Source of the DNA: Bradyrhizobium sp. NAS96.2
GTDB taxonomy: Bacteria > Pseudomonadota > Alphaproteobacteria > Rhizobiales > Xanthobacteraceae
Reading direction: 5' to 3'
Length of the DNA: 64,000 nt
NCBI RefSeq assembly: GCF_001908235.1
Contig: NZ_LGHK01000007.1
Coordinates: forward strand, 1 to 64,000
In this document: in pieces, positions 53,659 to 63,999 of the stretch
Position numbering within the stretch: the stretch's first letter is position 1
Layout of the letters: each line of letters starts with the position of its first letter
Program-made: the position numbers and the translations under genes
The notes under the pieces: model-generated
The model's database searches: none
The model's input: the letters and a program-made list of their open reading frames with translations, nothing else
Told to the model about the DNA's origin: nothing

Positions 53659-54866
53659 ATACCTCGAATGGAAACGAACACGAACGAGCCATTCCACCGC
53701 AGATACAAGACCAGCAATCCAGCAGCTTTCGGTTGAGGGCAGAGCGTCCGCGTGTGACGCGGCTATCCCGGAAAGTCCTGGCGGGAGGGAGTGCTGTTGC
53801 ATTGTTCGTTATCGGTGGAGCCGTTTTGTGGTCACTGCAGAATAATCGTCCTCGAAATCAAGCCACCGATGAGCTCTACAGCACCGACCATCACAACGTT
53901 GCCGACGGCATTACCACGCTGCCGAAGGACTACACCAGCGTTCCACATCAACCGATACCGCAGCTTGGTCCGCCGCTTCCTGGGGACCTCGGTCGACCGA
54001 TCCTCGCGGCTCAGGGGCAGTCGCCGACAATCGGCGGTGATCCGGGCCAACAGCGCCGGGACCAGGAGACCGAAGCAGCCCGTATCAGCCATTTGTTTGC
54101 TTCGAGCAGCGGGAGAGAAATGCGGCCGACCGCAGGTCCCGCTGCGGCAAGCGACCGCGTCCTGCCACCGAGCTCAACCAGCACCGGCGTGGACGGATCT
54201 GCGCAGAACGGTCAAGAGACGAAACTCGCTTTCGTGAACGCATCCGTAGATCGTCGCACAGTGAGCCCTGACCGCATCACTAAGCCAGCTTCGCCGTATC
54301 TCTTGCAGGCCGGCACGGTGATTCCCGGTGCACTGATCACGGGAATCAGATCGGACCTTCCAGGTCAGGTCACGGCGCAGGTGACGGAGAATCTCTATGA
54401 TACTCCCACCGGACGGTTCTTGCTTGTGCCCCAGGGGGCCCGCTTGATCGGCATCTATGACAGCCAGGTCACCTTCGGCCAGTCCCGCGTGCTGCTGGTT
54501 TGGACTCGTCTGATCATGCCCAACGGTCGCTCGATCGTACTAGAGCGACAGCCTGGTGCGGACAACGCAGGTTATGCAGGTTTAGAAGACCAAGTCGACA
54601 ATCATTGGGGCGAGTTGTTTAAGGCAGCCGCCCTATCGACCCTTCTTGCTGTCGGAACAGAGCTTGGCTCGGGCTCCGACACGAACAGCAACGACAGCGC
54701 AATTATCCAGGCGTTGCGGCACGGTGCAGGGGATTCGTTGAACCAAACCGGCCAGCAAGTCGTACGGCGCAGTCTCAACATCCAGCCGACATTGACCATC
54801 CGTCCAGGTTTTCCGGTTCGGGTGATTGTCAACCGCGATCTTCAGCTCGAACCATACAAAGGATGA
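53655..54866 (+). CDS. trbI: TrbI, VirB10-type channel protein
   Basis: A protein of 403 residues. One N-terminal transmembrane helix (VLAGGSAVALFVIGGAVLWS), a proline-rich periplasmic linker (PHQPIPQLGPPLPGDLG), and the VirB10 beta-barrel domain (YLLQAGTVIPGALITGI, GRFLLVPQGARLIGIYDS, TLTIRPGFPVRVIVNRDL). Spans both membranes and senses energy. No trbH separates it from trbG, as is usual in ICEs. Confidence 0.94.
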   Translation: MNTSNGNEHERAIPPQIQDQQSSSFRLRAERPRVTRLSRKVLAGGSAVALFVIGGAVLWSLQNNRPRNQATDELYSTDHHNVADGITTLPKDYTSVPHQPIPQLGPPLPGDLGRPILAAQGQSPTIGGDPGQQRRDQETEAARISHLFASSSGREMRPTAGPAAASDRVLPPSSTSTGVDGSAQNGQETKLAFVNASVDRRTVSPDRITKPASPYLLQAGTVIPGALITGIRSDLPGQVTAQVTENLYDTPTGRFLLVPQGARLIGIYDSQVTFGQSRVLLVWTRLIMPNGRSIVLERQPGADNAGYAGLEDQVDNHWGELFKAAALSTLLAVGTELGSGSDTNSNDSAIIQALRHGAGDSLNQTGQQVVRRSLNIQPTLTIRPGFPVRVIVNRDLQLEPYKG

Positions 54867-54870
54867 TGCC

Positions 54871-55110
54871 GTGCCAAAGCTTAGAATTTCGGGAGTTCCC
54901 AGTGACAGGCCAGTCAGAGTAACTGCCGAACTGCCGGCAGCGGTTCATCGCGATCTTCTCGCGTACGCGGAAGCGCTTGCGCATGAGACCGGTCAGGCGA
55001 TTGATCCACTTAAACTGATTGCGCCGATGCTGGGGCGTTTTATGGCCACTGATCGTGGCTTCACGAAACTGAGACGTCTATCTCAGGCACGCGATATGAG
55101 CGTTGGATAG
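54871..55110 (+). CDS. DUF2274 protein, last gene of trb operon
   Basis: A protein of 79 residues from the GTG at 54871 (V-P-K-L-R-I-S-G-V-P), with GGATGATG as a weak ribosome binding site. KLRISGVPSDRPVRVTAELP, then VHRDLLAYAEALAHETG and LIAPMLGRFMATDRGF are the DUF2274 pattern. A constant small gene right after trbI; a ribbon-helix-helix-like regulator is possible. Confidence 0.9.
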   Translation: MPKLRISGVPSDRPVRVTAELPAAVHRDLLAYAEALAHETGQAIDPLKLIAPMLGRFMATDRGFTKLRRLSQARDMSVG

Positions 55111-56497
55111 CGTTCGGTTAGCAAGTCAATAAAATCGAGCATCGTCCTCGTTCTCTGCTCCCCAGCAAGCGAACTATTTATTCGATTGGAGCCTGTTCTC
55201 ATCCGCAGCTCGCGGTAGACAAGTCCGGTGAAACTCGCTCCGGTGTCTAATCATGACCAAGCCGACCTAGAATCCTTGCTGTCGAGCCCTTTGATGGTGT
55301 CGCAGTTGATATCATGCCGTTAGAGCCGTCGACGGTCTCCTGGAAGCGAAGGCTCCACGTCAAGAGATACTCAAGCGACGCTTTGTCGCCAATTCGGGGT
55401 ACCCTTGAAGACCCTCTTGGTGCATATCGCGCGAAGTCGGTAGTCGTATCGGCGAAGGCGCTGGCGCGTGCGGGAAAGGTCGTATCGCGTTGGAGATCGG
55501 GAGATGGAGATGGCTGGAGTAGGCGGCGCCATGATCGTGGCCAATGAGGACGTTGCCGAGGTCGAGAAACAGCGCGCCGATCGTTCCTCTCCGAACTTGA
55601 AAAGCATACAGTCTCCACCTCGCACGTATCGCAATGTATCGCTCAGGGGAGCGAGAACGCTGGGCGTCCGATTGCGAGCACGGCAGGCGCGATGTCGTTC
55701 TCGCCCGAACCCGCCGAGAGCGCGACAAGCTTGCATATTTCCTTCACCTCGTCGCGTTTCCTACAAGCTTATCTGCCAAGCGCGGGTCTTGCGATGATCC
55801 GAGGACTCATCAAAGACATTTATGGGGTCATCAGTCGAGCGAGAGCAAATACGAACGAGGGTTCGTCGACTGCCGTGGACCTATAGATAATCGAGCGAAG
55901 CCCTCCGGACGGGACCCCGGTTTCACGCCGCGGGCGGAGTCCATCCATTGGTATTGAGACCGAAAATTTTGGTCGGCTCCGCCATCGCCGCGCACCGTAT
56001 TCCGTTACGCTAGCTCCTGCGAACGATTAGCTCCGCATTTTTGCGTGAGTCTCAATTGGTCCACGAAACCTTCAGAGAAGAAGTGTAAGAAGGCTCGCTA
56101 TGACCAACGTTGAGGGATCAAGGGATGTATTTCGTTGCGTTTGCCTCGGTTACGGCAGCCGGCGTTTCGCTGTCTTATGGTGAATTGTCGCAAGAGATAT
56201 TGAGAGGGCAGTTTGCTGCTGTCTGTCTGTTCGTAAACCGCGCGGAGCCGGAGACCTCCGCAGAGAGGCAGCGGTAGCGCTTGGCTCTTCGAGCGTGAAG
56301 TCCTCCCTCAAATCGAAAAAGCCATCGAACGAAACTTTCTTACGAATAGCGCTAAAACCGGGGCGTGTACGTTGTTAAACCAAAACGCTAAAATTGTTTA
56401 CATGGACACGTGCATATATTGGCTCGGCGTTCACCCAACCAGATTCTATCCCGCCAGCATAGGCAGATGATAGAGTTGTGAGATTGAGGGCACTCAA
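55111..56497. other. Sparsely coding 1.4-kb stretch after the trb operon
   Basis: No gene can be firmly supported. One small frame, 56125-56277 (M-Y-F-V-A-F-A-S-V-T-A-A-G, 50 residues, AAGGG upstream), could be real. The octamer CGCTAAAA occurs at 56350-56357 and 56386-56393. Overlapping frames at 55247-55800 on both strands look random. The stretch probably marks the junction of the transfer module and symbiosis cargo, full of eroded sequence. Confidence 0.4.
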
Positions 56498-56698
56498 ATG
56501 GTCGACTCCGAATTGGCTGCCATATTGCGTGCGGTCCTGGATGAGGTTTGTGAAGGCGTATCCCGTCACGAGATCAGCATCCGAACCCACGTCGCGTGTA
56601 AACTCCTCGAAGCAGCCACGCGTGGAGAGACATCGGTCGATGCCCTCAGGGAAATCGGCCAAGCGGCGTTGACCGGAGCGCCCACGATGTGGCGGTAG
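56498..56698 (+). CDS. Small conserved-looking rhizobial protein
   Basis: A protein of 66 residues (M-V-D-S-E-L-A-A-I-L-R-A-V-L-D-E-V-C) with LEAATRGETSVDALREIGQ and A-P-T-M-W-R at the end. TTGAGGGCACTCAA upstream offers a ribosome binding site. I recall close relatives as hypothetical proteins repeated in Bradyrhizobium symbiosis regions; helical, no catalytic motif. Function unknown. Confidence 0.7.
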   Translation: MVDSELAAILRAVLDEVCEGVSRHEISIRTHVACKLLEAATRGETSVDALREIGQAALTGAPTMWR

Positions 56699-57499
56699 CA
56701 AGTGATCCTGATCGACGCGGTCTTCCGAGAAGTGGGTACAATGGCGTGTGGGCAACAAGGTGCTTTTGTACTCTCCGTACAGAGCGTTCGCCTCAAATCA
56801 GATCTCAATTCGGCCAGCTGGGCGCTTTCCTCGCCGACATGAGAGGGACCTTGAAACAGTGTGGATCTTAAGGAGTCCTTGTCGGCGCAAATTAGATTCA
56901 AGACTTTTTTGGGGGAGGTGGCCTCGGGTGTGATGGACCGTTTAGCGACGCGGCTTGGAAGTGAATGGCGCCGCGGATCATAGGCCGGCCGGACCAGAAA
57001 GGATCGACCAGGCGGGACAACCGAATGTTCGAGGAAGGCGTACTTTTGATCGCGCGTACCGCTCTCCTTGACCCGATCTTCCTGAGGCCTTCGGACACTG
57101 GAACACTGTGTTCCGGCGCTTGAGCCAATGGAACATCAGGTCGTTTGATAGCGGACAGAGACGCTCGCAGAAAGAACCATGACCCGACAGTGGTCACTTT
57201 TGTCTATCGGGGTTCTGCCAGCGATTGAAGGGTGGTCGACTAGATCGTCGTTAGCGGGCTCATATTCACTAGAGCAATCACTCCATTGACAACCGCTCTT
57301 GATCACATGGAAGTTGCCGCTGATCACACACACTTCCTTTCCGGACGTCTATCGGGCAACTAGGACTTGATCTGCCTTCACTGATCGTCGTTCGGCCAGA
57401 ATGGGTGTATTGTATCGCCGTTGCCCGAAGCACACCGCAGAGGAAGCAGCAAGCGATCAACCGTCAATGATCTTTCTGCGGTATCGACCTAGCAAGATG
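56699..57499. other. 800-bp stretch without supported gene
   Basis: No gene is seen. Frames are short and contradict each other. No clear terminator, nod box or tts box was found. It forms the 3' flank of the acyl-CoA dehydrogenase gene. Confidence 0.4.
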
Positions 57500-59047
57500 T
57501 TAGACATACTGCACCAATTTGAGGTGATCGTCTGTGAGGACAGGTGAACCGATGGAGGAAGCTGCATCTTGGAGGAAGGCATTCAGAACCCGGCTGGCGC
57601 GAATGCGGCCCTCGAAAGATTGCCGTGTCGGCGCGCGAGCGCGGAGAGTTGCTAACTCGGAACTGACTAGGTCAGCTGCTGCTGTGACACAATCTGAAGG
57701 GAAGAAGCCATCAGCTGACATGATAGCTTGTGCCAGTCCTAGCGTGGTGAGCCGACCCGCATAGATTAGCACGGCGCCGTCTGTCTCGCTCAGTCCGGAA
57801 AGTTCCTCCATCATAGCAGCATGGACTTGCGCCGCACCAAGAGACAGAAAAAGATCGGCTATCTCGTCACGTGTGGCTCTAGAGAGAAGGCAGCGGCCAA
57901 GATGCGACAGAAGCGCCTCGGTCGGACCTTCGAAGATGCGTAGAATGCGAGCGTCTCGATAGATTTTAGCCACGGGTGTTCCCTCGTCGTAACCCCGGCC
58001 ACCTAACAGTTGGACGCACTGATCTGCGACGAGGCCGCACCATTCCGACGACAAAACCTTCGTTGCAGAAGCAAGGTGGACGTTGGGTGCGCCCTGCGCT
58101 GAGACAATTCTGCAGGATGCACCCAGCATTGCCTTCACTACTGCCCGCCGGAGTACCATCTGCTCCAATAGCTGCGCGATATAGCTGTTCTCAATCATGC
58201 GCAGCTTACCTAATCGACGATGGTTTGCATATGAGGCTGCGACCTGGAGAGCGCGCTCAAGGGCTCCAAGGCCCATGGCAGCCACACCGATACGTCCGCG
58301 GTTCATACTAGATGTTGCTGCCCCCCAGCCGTCTTGATCGCGAGAGAGCACGTAAGCACTCGGCACCTCGACATCCTGAAACTCCAGGGTATTTTGAATG
58401 ATGCCGCGTAGACCGAGTGTGCGATGCTCGTGTGTGACCTTTAGGCCCGGAGCCTGTCTATCAACCAGTACGGCAACGAGCCGACCTTTCGCATCCGGAC
58501 CGGAGGCTCGCGCAAAGCAAACGATCCAACGGGCCCAATCGGCAAGGCCGATCCAAATTTTGCGGCCGGAGATGCGAACTCTATCTTCGTGCATGAAAGC
58601 CGAGGTCTCGATATGCCGCGGGGCGGAGCCAGCTTGAGGCTCTGTCAATGCGAATGCGCAAAGATCGCCGCGTGTTGCACAGGACATGACGTGCCTCTGT
58701 TCAGGGATGTGCGGCGCCGCTTCGATGCAGGGCAATGCCAGGAAGTTATGAATGACGAGGGTAGAGGCAGCCGAGATGTCGAAGGACGCAGTAGCGGAGA
58801 TGAGGTCGATGGCCTCTTGCAAGGGAAGAGCTATTCCGCCGTGCTCTGCTGGTGTGGTGAGCCCGAACAGTCCATGCCTTGCGAATATGCTGTGTAGTGT
58901 CGGAGGGAATGCTCGACGGTCATCCGCGTCTGCGAAATTCAACTGACTCAAATCATCGATCAAGCTGGAATATAGGCTAGGTGCGCGACGACCGTCAGGT
59001 GTGCGTTCCTTTGCTTTCCCGAATAGGCAGTGAACTTGAGTGGACAT
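57500..59047 (-). CDS. Acyl-CoA dehydrogenase family protein
   Basis: A protein of 515 residues from the ATG at 59047 (M-S-T-Q-V-H-C-L-F-G), with GAGGGAGG upstream; an open extension to 59209 is rejected. The FAD-binding and substrate motifs are visible: CAFALTEPQAGSAPRHIETS, VRISGRKIWIGLADWARWIV and LGGRGYDEGTPVAKIYRDAR. The catalytic Glu region is ILRIFEGPTEAL. About 110 extra C-terminal residues follow the usual 380-residue fold. It oxidises an acyl-CoA at the alpha-beta bond; the substrate is unknown. It stands alone, without electron-transfer or CoA-ligase neighbours. Confidence 0.88.
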   Translation of the reverse strand: MSTQVHCLFGKAKERTPDGRRAPSLYSSLIDDLSQLNFADADDRRAFPPTLHSIFARHGLFGLTTPAEHGGIALPLQEAIDLISATASFDISAASTLVIHNFLALPCIEAAPHIPEQRHVMSCATRGDLCAFALTEPQAGSAPRHIETSAFMHEDRVRISGRKIWIGLADWARWIVCFARASGPDAKGRLVAVLVDRQAPGLKVTHEHRTLGLRGIIQNTLEFQDVEVPSAYVLSRDQDGWGAATSSMNRGRIGVAAMGLGALERALQVAASYANHRRLGKLRMIENSYIAQLLEQMVLRRAVVKAMLGASCRIVSAQGAPNVHLASATKVLSSEWCGLVADQCVQLLGGRGYDEGTPVAKIYRDARILRIFEGPTEALLSHLGRCLLSRATRDEIADLFLSLGAAQVHAAMMEELSGLSETDGAVLIYAGRLTTLGLAQAIMSADGFFPSDCVTAAADLVSSELATLRARAPTRQSFEGRIRASRVLNAFLQDAASSIGSPVLTDDHLKLVQYV

Positions 59048-59841
59048 AGCCTCCCTCGAACTATCTAGATAGTATAAGGCCATATGACTTGCGCCCGCGA
59101 TCGTGCCAGTCATCCTCGGGGATAACTCGATTACACACCGGTATAGCTGGATGCGAGCGTAGCGTAAGGTGCGCGTCCGAGGATAGCCGCACAACGGTTC
59201 CGCGCGCATAAGGGAGGGACTATGGTCGCTGAGACGTTCAAGGCGGCTGCGACGGGCTTCGTATCGGAGGGGTTTTCAACCGCGCGCAGGCGTTTTCCAT
59301 TCCTCGGGAGGCAACTCTGCAGGTGGAACGCAGGCAGATCGGCGATGGGCGAGGACATCGGTGGGCCTGGCTTGCGGATCAACGTCGTTCAAGTGTGCGG
59401 TGGTGAGACGCGTCAGCAATAGCAGTGCGCTCCGCCCCGCGCTGAGGCAAAATCCAGTTGTGTCTTCCAATAGCGATGCCGCGCATGTTCGTTCCGCAGC
59501 GTTTATCGTTGCTGGTCAGGCAGAGTCTGCCGTCTTCAAGGGAGTGGGCTCGGCCCAGTGTTTGACGTCTAGTCGAACAGCTCTCGAAACTCAGAGGATC
59601 GCGAGAGCGCGGCGCGTCGAATCCTGTACCATTCGTGCAACTTACTTCCATCTGCAAACCTTAGTATAGGTTTTGCAACCCGTTCTATATCGCCTGCTTA
59701 CCTCTGTAGAATTGAGCCACCCGTCTGGTTGTTTGTACGTTCGGAGTCGAAGCTGGATCTTCGAAGGTAGTCAGTAATCGGCAAAAGCCGTAAGCTAACT
59801 TGATTTTGTTGCGAGCCATTGAGGCGTGAGGACAGAGTTAA
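59048..59841. other. Divergent intergenic region before noeI-like gene
   Basis: About 800 bp between the dehydrogenase and methyltransferase genes. No gene is supported. AACCT-N6-AGGTT (59658-59673) and GGTT-TTGC-AACC overlap as small inverted repeats. ATCCA and ATC elements near 59120-59150 on the minus strand hint at a nod box but spacing is wrong by one base. Confidence 0.4.
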
Positions 59842-60507
59842 ATGGAAACACGTGAGTCCGGGTCCGCGTTGGAGGTCCATCAGCGTATTGTTTCGTTCCT
59901 TCAGAAGCCAGATCCTGTGATCTTGGACATAGGCAGCTACGACGGAACTGACTCGTTACGTTTTCTTCAGCTTTGCCCAGAAGCTCATATCTACTGCTTT
60001 GAACCGGATCCCCGGGCGATCGCTCGGTTCAAGAAAAACATTGGTCTCTATCTCGAGAAGAGTCGTCTATCGGAGATCGCGATTAGCGACAAGAATGGTA
60101 GCGTCGACTTCCATCCAAGCAACGGAGATAGAGAGGCAAAGGATTGGGCTCTTTCTGGATCGATACGGCGACCAAAGAATCATCTTACCGAGTATGAATG
60201 GGTTCGGTTCGATAGCCCGATATCGGTTGAAACGCGACGCCTGGATGACTGGTGCGCCGAGGCCAATCTGAACAAAATTGATTTGATCTGGATGGATGTG
60301 CAAGGAGCGGAGGCTGATGTCTTCGCTGGCGGCAGGCAGACCTTAAACAATACGCGCTTCATCTACACCGAATACAGCGACAAGGAGCTTTACGAAGGTC
60401 AGCTGACCCTTCAGGCCATGCTGAAGCTTCTACCTTCATTCGAAATGGTCGCCCAATATCCTCGCGAAGTAGAGGGTGATGTGTTGCTCAGGAACAAGAG
60501 CCTTTAG
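59842..60507 (+). CDS. noeI: FkbM-family methyltransferase, NoeI-like
   Basis: A protein of 221 residues. Motif I is VILDIGSYDGTDSLRFLQ, motif II HIYCFEPDPRAIARFKKNIG, and then AISDKNGSVDFHPSNGD, RLDDWCAEANLNKIDLIWMDVQGAEADVF and FIYTEYSDKELYEGQLTL, the complete FkbM SAM-dependent fold. Size and the symbiotic setting fit NoeI, which 2-O-methylates the fucose of Nod factors in Bradyrhizobium and strain NGR234. Other FkbM sugar methylases cannot be excluded without alignment. AGGACAG precedes the ATG. Confidence 0.7.
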   Translation: METRESGSALEVHQRIVSFLQKPDPVILDIGSYDGTDSLRFLQLCPEAHIYCFEPDPRAIARFKKNIGLYLEKSRLSEIAISDKNGSVDFHPSNGDREAKDWALSGSIRRPKNHLTEYEWVRFDSPISVETRRLDDWCAEANLNKIDLIWMDVQGAEADVFAGGRQTLNNTRFIYTEYSDKELYEGQLTLQAMLKLLPSFEMVAQYPREVEGDVLLRNKSL

Positions 60508-60618
60508 AGCAACCGATTCCGCTTCCCTCACGCTACAGACCTTAGCCGCAGTCTCCGCATTGATGATAGGGCGGTGACTTGCCGAATTTGCATCGGTCTA
60601 TTGAATGCGAGCGCCGCG

Positions 60619-63600
60619 ATGGCATTTACCGAGCTTTTCATCAAACGTCCGGTACTGTCGATCGTTGTCAGTCTGCTGATCCTGCTGATTGGCCTTCGCG
60701 CGGCCGCCGTTCTGCCGATTCGGCAGTATCCCAAGCTGTCGAATACGCTCGTCACTATCACGACGTCTTATCCTGGTGCCTCCGCGGACATGATCCAGGG
60801 GTTCATCACCACTCCGCTGGAGCAGGCGGTCGCTTCGGCCGAGGGTGTCGACTACATTACGTCCTCATCGGTTCTCGGCACCTCGACGATCCAAGTCTAC
60901 ATCAAGCTCAATTTCGATTCCAACGAGGCGCTCACTGAAGTGCTCTCTAAGGTCAACTCGGTCAAATATCTGATCCCGAAGGAATCGAACGATCCTGTCG
61001 TCACGAAGTCTACTGGTCAGACCACCGCTGTCCTGTATATCGCCTTCTCCAGCGAAGAGCTGACGGCCAGCGCGATATCCGACTATCTCTCGCGGGTGGT
61101 ACAGCCGATTATGTCAACCGTAGAAGGTGTCGCAGCGGCGGATATCCTGGGCGGCCAGACTTTTGCGATGCGGCTATGGCTCGATCCTGTAAGAATGGCA
61201 GGGCACGGAGTGTCGCCGGCTGAGGTTTCTGCTGCAATCGCCGCCAACAACTTCCAGGCCGCGGCCGGCCAGGCCAAGGGCTATTTTATTCTTTCTGATA
61301 TCACGGTCGACACTGATCTGCGGAGTGTCGAGGACTTCAAGCGCATGATCGTCAAAGCCAACGACAGCGGCTTTGTGCGCATGGAGGACATTGCGGCGGT
61401 CGAGCTTGCCGCGCAGACCACAGACGTCAGCGTCGCCATGAATGGTGAGCACGCGATCTTCATCGGCGTGCAGCCAAGCCCGCAAGGAAATCCCCTGAAC
61501 ATCGTGCGAGGTGTTCGAGCGTTGTTTCCCGAACTGGAGCGCAATCTGCCACCGTCGCTGAAGATGAAAGTGGCCTACGACTCCACCAAGTTCATTCAAT
61601 CATCGATCGATGAAGTGAAGAGCACGCTCATTGAGGCCGTCGTGATCGTGGTGCTGGTCGTCTTCCTCTTCCTGGCCTCGTTGCGGTCGGTCATCATTCC
61701 CGCCGTCACCATTCCGCTGTCGCTTGTTGGCGTCTGCAGCATGATGCTGGCGCTTGGATTTTCATTCAATCTCCTGACCCTCCTCGCGATGGTGCTTGCG
61801 ATCGGACTCGTGGTGGACGACGCGATTGTCGTGGTGGAAAATATTCATCGCCATCTGGAGAAAGGCGCGCCGCCCATGCAGGCCGCCAAGATCGGCGCGC
61901 GCGAGATTGTTGGCCCCGTCGTCTCCATGACGATTACGTTGGCCGCCGTGTATGCGCCCATCGGCTTTCTCGGCGGCCTCACCGGTACGCTGTTCCGCGA
62001 ATTCGCGCTTACGTTGGCGGGGTCGGTCATCGTATCTGGCGTGATCGCGTTGACGCTGTCGCCGATGATGTGCTCGGTCTTCCTGAAGCGCGCTGAGGAG
62101 GGGCGCTTTGCGACATTTGTGAACCGCGTGTTCGGCGACATGACACGCTGGTATGGCCGTAAGCTCGACCGCTCGCTCGACTATCGCCCGATTACCGGGC
62201 TGTTCGCGCTGACCATGCTGGGCCTCGTCGGCTTTCTCTATATGCATATTTCCAGGGAACTGGCACCTGAGGAAGACCAAGGCATCGTATTCGCAATATC
62301 CAAGGCGCCGAAATACGCCAACATCGACTACCTGGACTATTACGGCACCAAGGTTGACAACGCGTTCCAGAAATTTCCCGAGACCGATCTGCGCTTTGTT
62401 CTGAATGGCGTTAGCGGTCCGCAAGGCGGCATGGCGGGCATGTTGCTCAAGCCTTGGGACGAGCGCAAGCGGTCATCGATCGAGCTAAAGCCGTTGGTCC
62501 AGGCTGAGCTGTCAAAGATCGAAGGCATCAACTCATTTGCCTTCAGCTTGCCGCCGCTTCCGGGTGGGTCGGGTGGTTTGCCAGTGCAGATGGTAATCAA
62601 CTCGACGCGTGGTTTCCAGGCTGTCTATGAGCAGATGTCGAAGCTGAAGGATGCCGCGCGCAACAGCGGTCTGTTCATGGTCAGCGACTCCGAACTTGAA
62701 TTCAACCAGCCGGTGCTACGAATCAAAGTTGATCGCTCCAAGGCTAACAACCTTGGAATCACCATGCAGAACGTCGGTAGCGCGCTCGAGACCCTACTTG
62801 GCGGAAACTACGTCAATCGCTTCAATCTGCAGGGCCGCTCGTACCAGGTGATCCCGCAGGTGACGCGCGAGAAACGCCTGACGCCGGAATCACTGGGCAG
62901 TTATTTTCTGAAGACTGCGGCAGGTTCGATGCTGCCGCTGTCAACCGTGGTTTCCATTGAGACGGCAACTGATCCGAACGTGCTCACCCATTACAACCAA
63001 CTCAATTCCGCGACCTTCCAGGCTGTACCGATGCCCGGCGTCACGATTGGTCAGGCTGTGGACTTCCTGGACGGGGAGGCAAAGAAGCTACCCGCAGGCT
63101 TCAGCCACGACTTCCTTGCCGACGCCCGCCAATATGTGCAGGAGGGCAATCAACTCGCCATCACCTTTGCATTTGCGCTCATCATCATTTTCCTGGTGCT
63201 TGCGGCGCAGTTCGAAAGTTTGCGCGATCCGCTCATCATCATGATCAGCGTACCGATGGCGATTGTTGGCGCCTTGATTCCACTTTTCTTTGGTGCTGCG
63301 ACCATGAACATTTATACCCAGGTCGGACTGTTGACATTGGTCGGGCTGATTGCCAAGCACGGTATCCTGATGGTCGAGTTCGCGAATGAGCTGCAGCTCA
63401 AGGAGAGACTCGATCGCCGCTCGGCCATCGAGATGGCGGCGCGCGTCCGACTCCGTCCAATCTTGATGACCACGGCGGCGATGGTCATGGGGCTCTTACC
63501 CTTGTTGACCGCAACGGGGGCGGGCGCCGCGAGCCGTTTCTCGATCGGGCTCGTGCTCGTCGCCGGCTTGTCGATCGGCACGCTGTTCACGCTCTTCGTG

Positions 63601-63711
63601 CTGCCGGCGGTCTATGTCGCGATCGCGTCCGACCACCGTGCCGACGCGAGCGCCGACCACGCCGAGCTCGACCTCAGCGGGGCAGCTGATGCCCATCTGG
63701 CCAATCGATGA
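60619..63711 (+). CDS. RND-family efflux transporter, inner-membrane subunit
   Basis: A protein of 1030 residues from the ATG at 60619 (M-A-F-T-E-L-F-I-K-R-P-V-L). All RND marks are present: the first helix, two large periplasmic loops (AFFSSEEL-type porter domains), helix 4 LAIGLVVDDAIVVVENIHRH with the proton-relay DD, LAPEEDQGIVFA at the start of loop 2, and GLIAKHGILMVEFANE in helix 10. It is the HAE1 type (drug/lipid-like substrates). No membrane-fusion gene lies next to it. In rhizobia related pumps (NolG) have been linked to nodulation; the link here is only location after the noeI-like gene, 111 bp away. Confidence 0.9.
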   Translation: MAFTELFIKRPVLSIVVSLLILLIGLRAAAVLPIRQYPKLSNTLVTITTSYPGASADMIQGFITTPLEQAVASAEGVDYITSSSVLGTSTIQVYIKLNFDSNEALTEVLSKVNSVKYLIPKESNDPVVTKSTGQTTAVLYIAFSSEELTASAISDYLSRVVQPIMSTVEGVAAADILGGQTFAMRLWLDPVRMAGHGVSPAEVSAAIAANNFQAAAGQAKGYFILSDITVDTDLRSVEDFKRMIVKANDSGFVRMEDIAAVELAAQTTDVSVAMNGEHAIFIGVQPSPQGNPLNIVRGVRALFPELERNLPPSLKMKVAYDSTKFIQSSIDEVKSTLIEAVVIVVLVVFLFLASLRSVIIPAVTIPLSLVGVCSMMLALGFSFNLLTLLAMVLAIGLVVDDAIVVVENIHRHLEKGAPPMQAAKIGAREIVGPVVSMTITLAAVYAPIGFLGGLTGTLFREFALTLAGSVIVSGVIALTLSPMMCSVFLKRAEEGRFATFVNRVFGDMTRWYGRKLDRSLDYRPITGLFALTMLGLVGFLYMHISRELAPEEDQGIVFAISKAPKYANIDYLDYYGTKVDNAFQKFPETDLRFVLNGVSGPQGGMAGMLLKPWDERKRSSIELKPLVQAELSKIEGINSFAFSLPPLPGGSGGLPVQMVINSTRGFQAVYEQMSKLKDAARNSGLFMVSDSELEFNQPVLRIKVDRSKANNLGITMQNVGSALETLLGGNYVNRFNLQGRSYQVIPQVTREKRLTPESLGSYFLKTAAGSMLPLSTVVSIETATDPNVLTHYNQLNSATFQAVPMPGVTIGQAVDFLDGEAKKLPAGFSHDFLADARQYVQEGNQLAITFAFALIIIFLVLAAQFESLRDPLIIMISVPMAIVGALIPLFFGAATMNIYTQVGLLTLVGLIAKHGILMVEFANELQLKERLDRRSAIEMAARVRLRPILMTTAAMVMGLLPLLTATGAGAASRFSIGLVLVAGLSIGTLFTLFVLPAVYVAIASDHRADASADHAELDLSGAADAHLANR

Positions 63712-63713
63712 CG

Positions 63714-63999
63714 CTAACGCTCCAAGCGCAGGAGCCGCGAACTACCCTTCCGGTTCGCCCGCGCCACGAATTGCTGCTGCCGCTCGACCGAGGGGCACTG
63801 GATTGCACCTCTACAGCGATCACTGAGGTCCAGCAGAACTCCTACTAGCCGGCCAGAGCCAGCGGCTGCAGTGCGCACGATCATATCCCGGACGGTGGCT
63901 CGGATGCGTCCTTTGAGAGAGTCGTTGCCAACGGTTCGTGGGAGTCGATCCTCCTGCTCGCGAAGGCGTTTGCAATTTGCAAGAAGCTCATCAGCAGCA
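63714..63999 (-). CDS. Possible partial CDS at window end
   Basis: A minus-strand frame open from the right edge to a TAG at 63714-63716 (about 95 codons). It reads A-A-D-E-L-L-A-N-C-K-R-L-R-E-Q-E, DSLKGRIRATVRDMIVRTAA and QQQFVARANRKGSSRLLRL. Basic and helical; could be the end of a DNA-binding protein or a chance frame. It would converge on the RND gene with no intergenic gap. Confidence 0.35.
   Translation of the reverse strand, partial: AADELLANCKRLREQEDRLPRTVGNDSLKGRIRATVRDMIVRTAAAGSGRLVGVLLDLSDRCRGAIQCPSVERQQQFVARANRKGSSRLLRLER

Noticed and set aside
59060-59120. A sigma-54 promoter (TGGCAC-N5-TTGC) before the dehydrogenase gene
   Set aside because: TGGCACGATCG is present on the minus strand but is followed by CGGGC instead of TTGC.
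59090-59170. A nod-box-like sequence on the minus strand
   Set aside because: ATCCA and ATC elements occur but their spacing is one base off, and the AAACAATCGATT core is missing.
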